DNA from: an uncultured Eubacteriales bacterium
GTDB lineage: Bacteria; Bacillota; Clostridia; Oscillospirales; Acutalibacteraceae
Direction: 5' to 3'
DNA: 13,557 nt
Assembly: GCA_900540235.1 (NCBI GenBank)
Contig: UQEY01000047.1
Coordinates: 1-13,557 of the forward strand
The stretch's first letter is position 1, and the number at the start of each line of letters is the position of its first letter. The position numbers and the translations under genes were made by a program. Of the stretch, positions 12,337 to 13,557 are shown piece by piece. Below the pieces are notes generated by a model. The model saw nothing but the letters and a program-made list of their open reading frames with translations. It was not told the origin of the DNA and made no database searches.

Positions 12337-13557
12337 TTGAAAAAAGTGTGGATAGGGCTTTCGATAGTCTGTGTTTTGGTTGGCATTTTTGGAACGGTTG
12401 AGGATGTGATGTCGGGCACTCCGTTTGAGGAGGCGGCGGTAATCCTGTTCGTATTTGTGCTGTTTGCGGCACTTTTTGCATGGCTTGCGTGGCTCTGGAG
12501 GCTTCGCTCACCGCTAAAGCGGACGGCAGAGCAGATTGGAGCTGTTGCAGATAAGGCGAAGGAGAACAATGAGGCTTATAAGAAGCTGTCCAAGTCATTA
12601 AAACACCGTGCGTGGAAGCATCGCATCATAGGAGCGATTATTGCCGTAGCAGGAATCGCGCTGTGGCCGACAGGAAATTGGAGCACACTCTGGATTGTGA
12701 TTGGAACGCTGATGCTGATTGCGGGAATTGCCATTTTTATGATGGGCTCCCCGGCAGATTACAATTCCATAACGGACGGATGTAAGATGATCGGTTTTGA
12801 CAGAAAGCGGGAAATCGAGGAATTCTACGAGGCATTCAAGGAAATGAAGACACCTTTGGGCTCCGCATGGCTTGGGCGCTTCTACAGCTCGCCCTATGAT
12901 TCGCTGATATTCGGACCGGATGAGAGGGGACAGTTTATCTATTTTTATCTCAATGGGACTGGTGAAGTAGGTTATATAGGCTACTCGTTTTTAAAGAGCT
13001 TTATAAAGAAAAGACTGACAGAGCCGATTTATCCGCCTGAGGAGAATTTAGGTGAGGACACGGCGGGGCATCTGTGCTACCACACGGACATATTCTTTTT
13101 CCAGGACTGGTTAAAGGAGAGCATCGAGCAGTATGCGAGGACGGGACAGCCGTTGCCGTATGAGGCTTCAAGCCCTTCGGATGTCTACACCTTTACGGAG
13201 GATTTCAAGCTTACGGGACAGCATTTTGAGGTGCAGGATGCAAATCAAAATACGGTTTACATAGTGGACGGAACAGTACCGCTCATCACTCTGCGTATTT
13301 TTGACACGGAGCAGAACGAGATTTTCAGGATGACAAAGGAAATCGGGCACGCGCTTGCCACATACAGCTTCTTTTATAAGGGTGAGCTTTACGGAGTGTT
13401 GGAAAAGCAGTTCACGTTTGTGCGCGATAAGTTTGCGATGGAGACAAAGGACGGAAGGCTCGAGCTTATCGAGTATGCGGGCACGATAGGTCATAATTTC
13501 AGGGTTATGCTGGACGGGCGGCTGATTGGCGCAATCATGGACAACATGGACATCACC
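12337..13557 (+). CDS. Membrane protein with C-terminal LURP-one-like (tubby C-like) domain, partial
   Basis: An open frame of at least 407 codons that runs off the window end. Four hydrophobic segments lie in the first about 130 residues: VWIGLSIVCVLVGIFG, AAVILFVFVLFAALFAWLAW, IIGAIIAVAGIAL and LWIVIGTLMLIAGIAIFMMG. A basic, helix-prone linker (AEQIGAVADKAKENNEAYKK and on) separates the second and third. A soluble middle region I do not recognise follows (about 135-285). From about 287 the chain reads like a LURP-one-related/tubby C-like domain: FEVQDANQNTVYIVDG, LRIFDTEQNEIFRMTK, LEKQFTFVRDKFAM, FRVMLDGRLIGAIMDNMDIT. I chose TTG 12337 because GGAGGG (12324-12329) lies 7 nt before it. An in-frame ATG at 12322, three bases after the regulator's stop, is the alternative. 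Close spacing suggests an operon with the LuxR-type gene. Such beta-barrel domains may bind lipid or scramblase-like partners; the role here is unknown. Confidence 0.8.
   Translation, partial: MKKVWIGLSIVCVLVGIFGTVEDVMSGTPFEEAAVILFVFVLFAALFAWLAWLWRLRSPLKRTAEQIGAVADKAKENNEAYKKLSKSLKHRAWKHRIIGAIIAVAGIALWPTGNWSTLWIVIGTLMLIAGIAIFMMGSPADYNSITDGCKMIGFDRKREIEEFYEAFKEMKTPLGSAWLGRFYSSPYDSLIFGPDERGQFIYFYLNGTGEVGYIGYSFLKSFIKKRLTEPIYPPEENLGEDTAGHLCYHTDIFFFQDWLKESIEQYARTGQPLPYEASSPSDVYTFTEDFKLTGQHFEVQDANQNTVYIVDGTVPLITLRIFDTEQNEIFRMTKEIGHALATYSFFYKGELYGVLEKQFTFVRDKFAMETKDGRLELIEYAGTIGHNFRVMLDGRLIGAIMDNMDIT

Noticed and set aside
12261..12598. Two minus-strand frames rich in Ser, Pro and Thr
   Set aside because: They lie opposite the LuxR HTH end and the start of the LURP-one-like gene, whose frame shows family similarity; no ribosome binding site or homology supports them.
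1..13557. CRISPR array or complete insertion sequence
   Set aside because: No regularly spaced direct repeats and no transposase-like coding sequence were seen on either strand.

Overview
The window looks like chromosomal DNA from a gut or rumen Clostridia bacterium of the Ruminococcus/Oscillospiraceae type. This rests on the moderate GC, AGGAGG-type ribosome binding sites, sigma-A promoters with 17-bp spacers, a secreted glycosidase with BspA-type leucine-rich repeats and a dockerin-like calcium loop, and the greA-lysS pair. No rRNA or intact tRNA is visible, so the genus is an inference from style only.

Layout. Positions 1-206 hold no gene but several hairpins. Positions 207-960 (minus strand) hold a RimJ/RimL-like acetyltransferase with a full attenuation-style leader: promoter, 30-codon leader peptide, intrinsic terminator and then the gene's ribosome binding site. 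Positions 1006-4149 (plus) hold a 1026-residue secreted GH30 glycosidase with its own promoter. It converges, across a paired-palindrome terminator/repeat, on a minus-strand operon ybaK - sirtuin - trmO (6106 to 4240). A divergent promoter region (6107-6308) then drives an aldo/keto reductase (6309-7301). A near-perfect promoter drives greA-lysS (7372-9698), which ends in a strong terminator. This LysRS carries an extra N-terminal region resembling tandem DUF1508/YegP repeats.

After 9750 the character changes. A very AT-rich two-gene unit (9895-10654) encodes a small membrane protein and an XRE-family regulator with a membrane tail. A gene-less stretch (10655-11193) follows. It contains a strong promoter, about 345 nt of hairpin-rich sequence and an intrinsic terminator, which together read as a candidate non-coding RNA gene or a mobile-element end. 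From about 11194 the codon use shifts to CTG leucine, GGA glycine and CGG/AGG arginine, more like Lachnospiraceae. This part holds a 5'-truncated ADP-ribosylglycohydrolase remnant, a LuxR-type regulator broken by a one-base shift at a G tract, and the 5' part of a membrane protein with a LURP-one-like (tubby C-like) C-terminal domain that runs off the window.

How the genes may work together: ybaK (mischarged tRNA editing), trmO (t6A37 tRNA methylation), lysS and greA are translation and transcription fidelity functions. The acetyltransferase leader looks built to sense stalled translation. The right third looks like acquired or decaying accessory DNA. The most promising undescribed items are the leader-controlled acetyltransferase, the candidate RNA at about 10792-11138, and the DUF1508-LysRS fusion.
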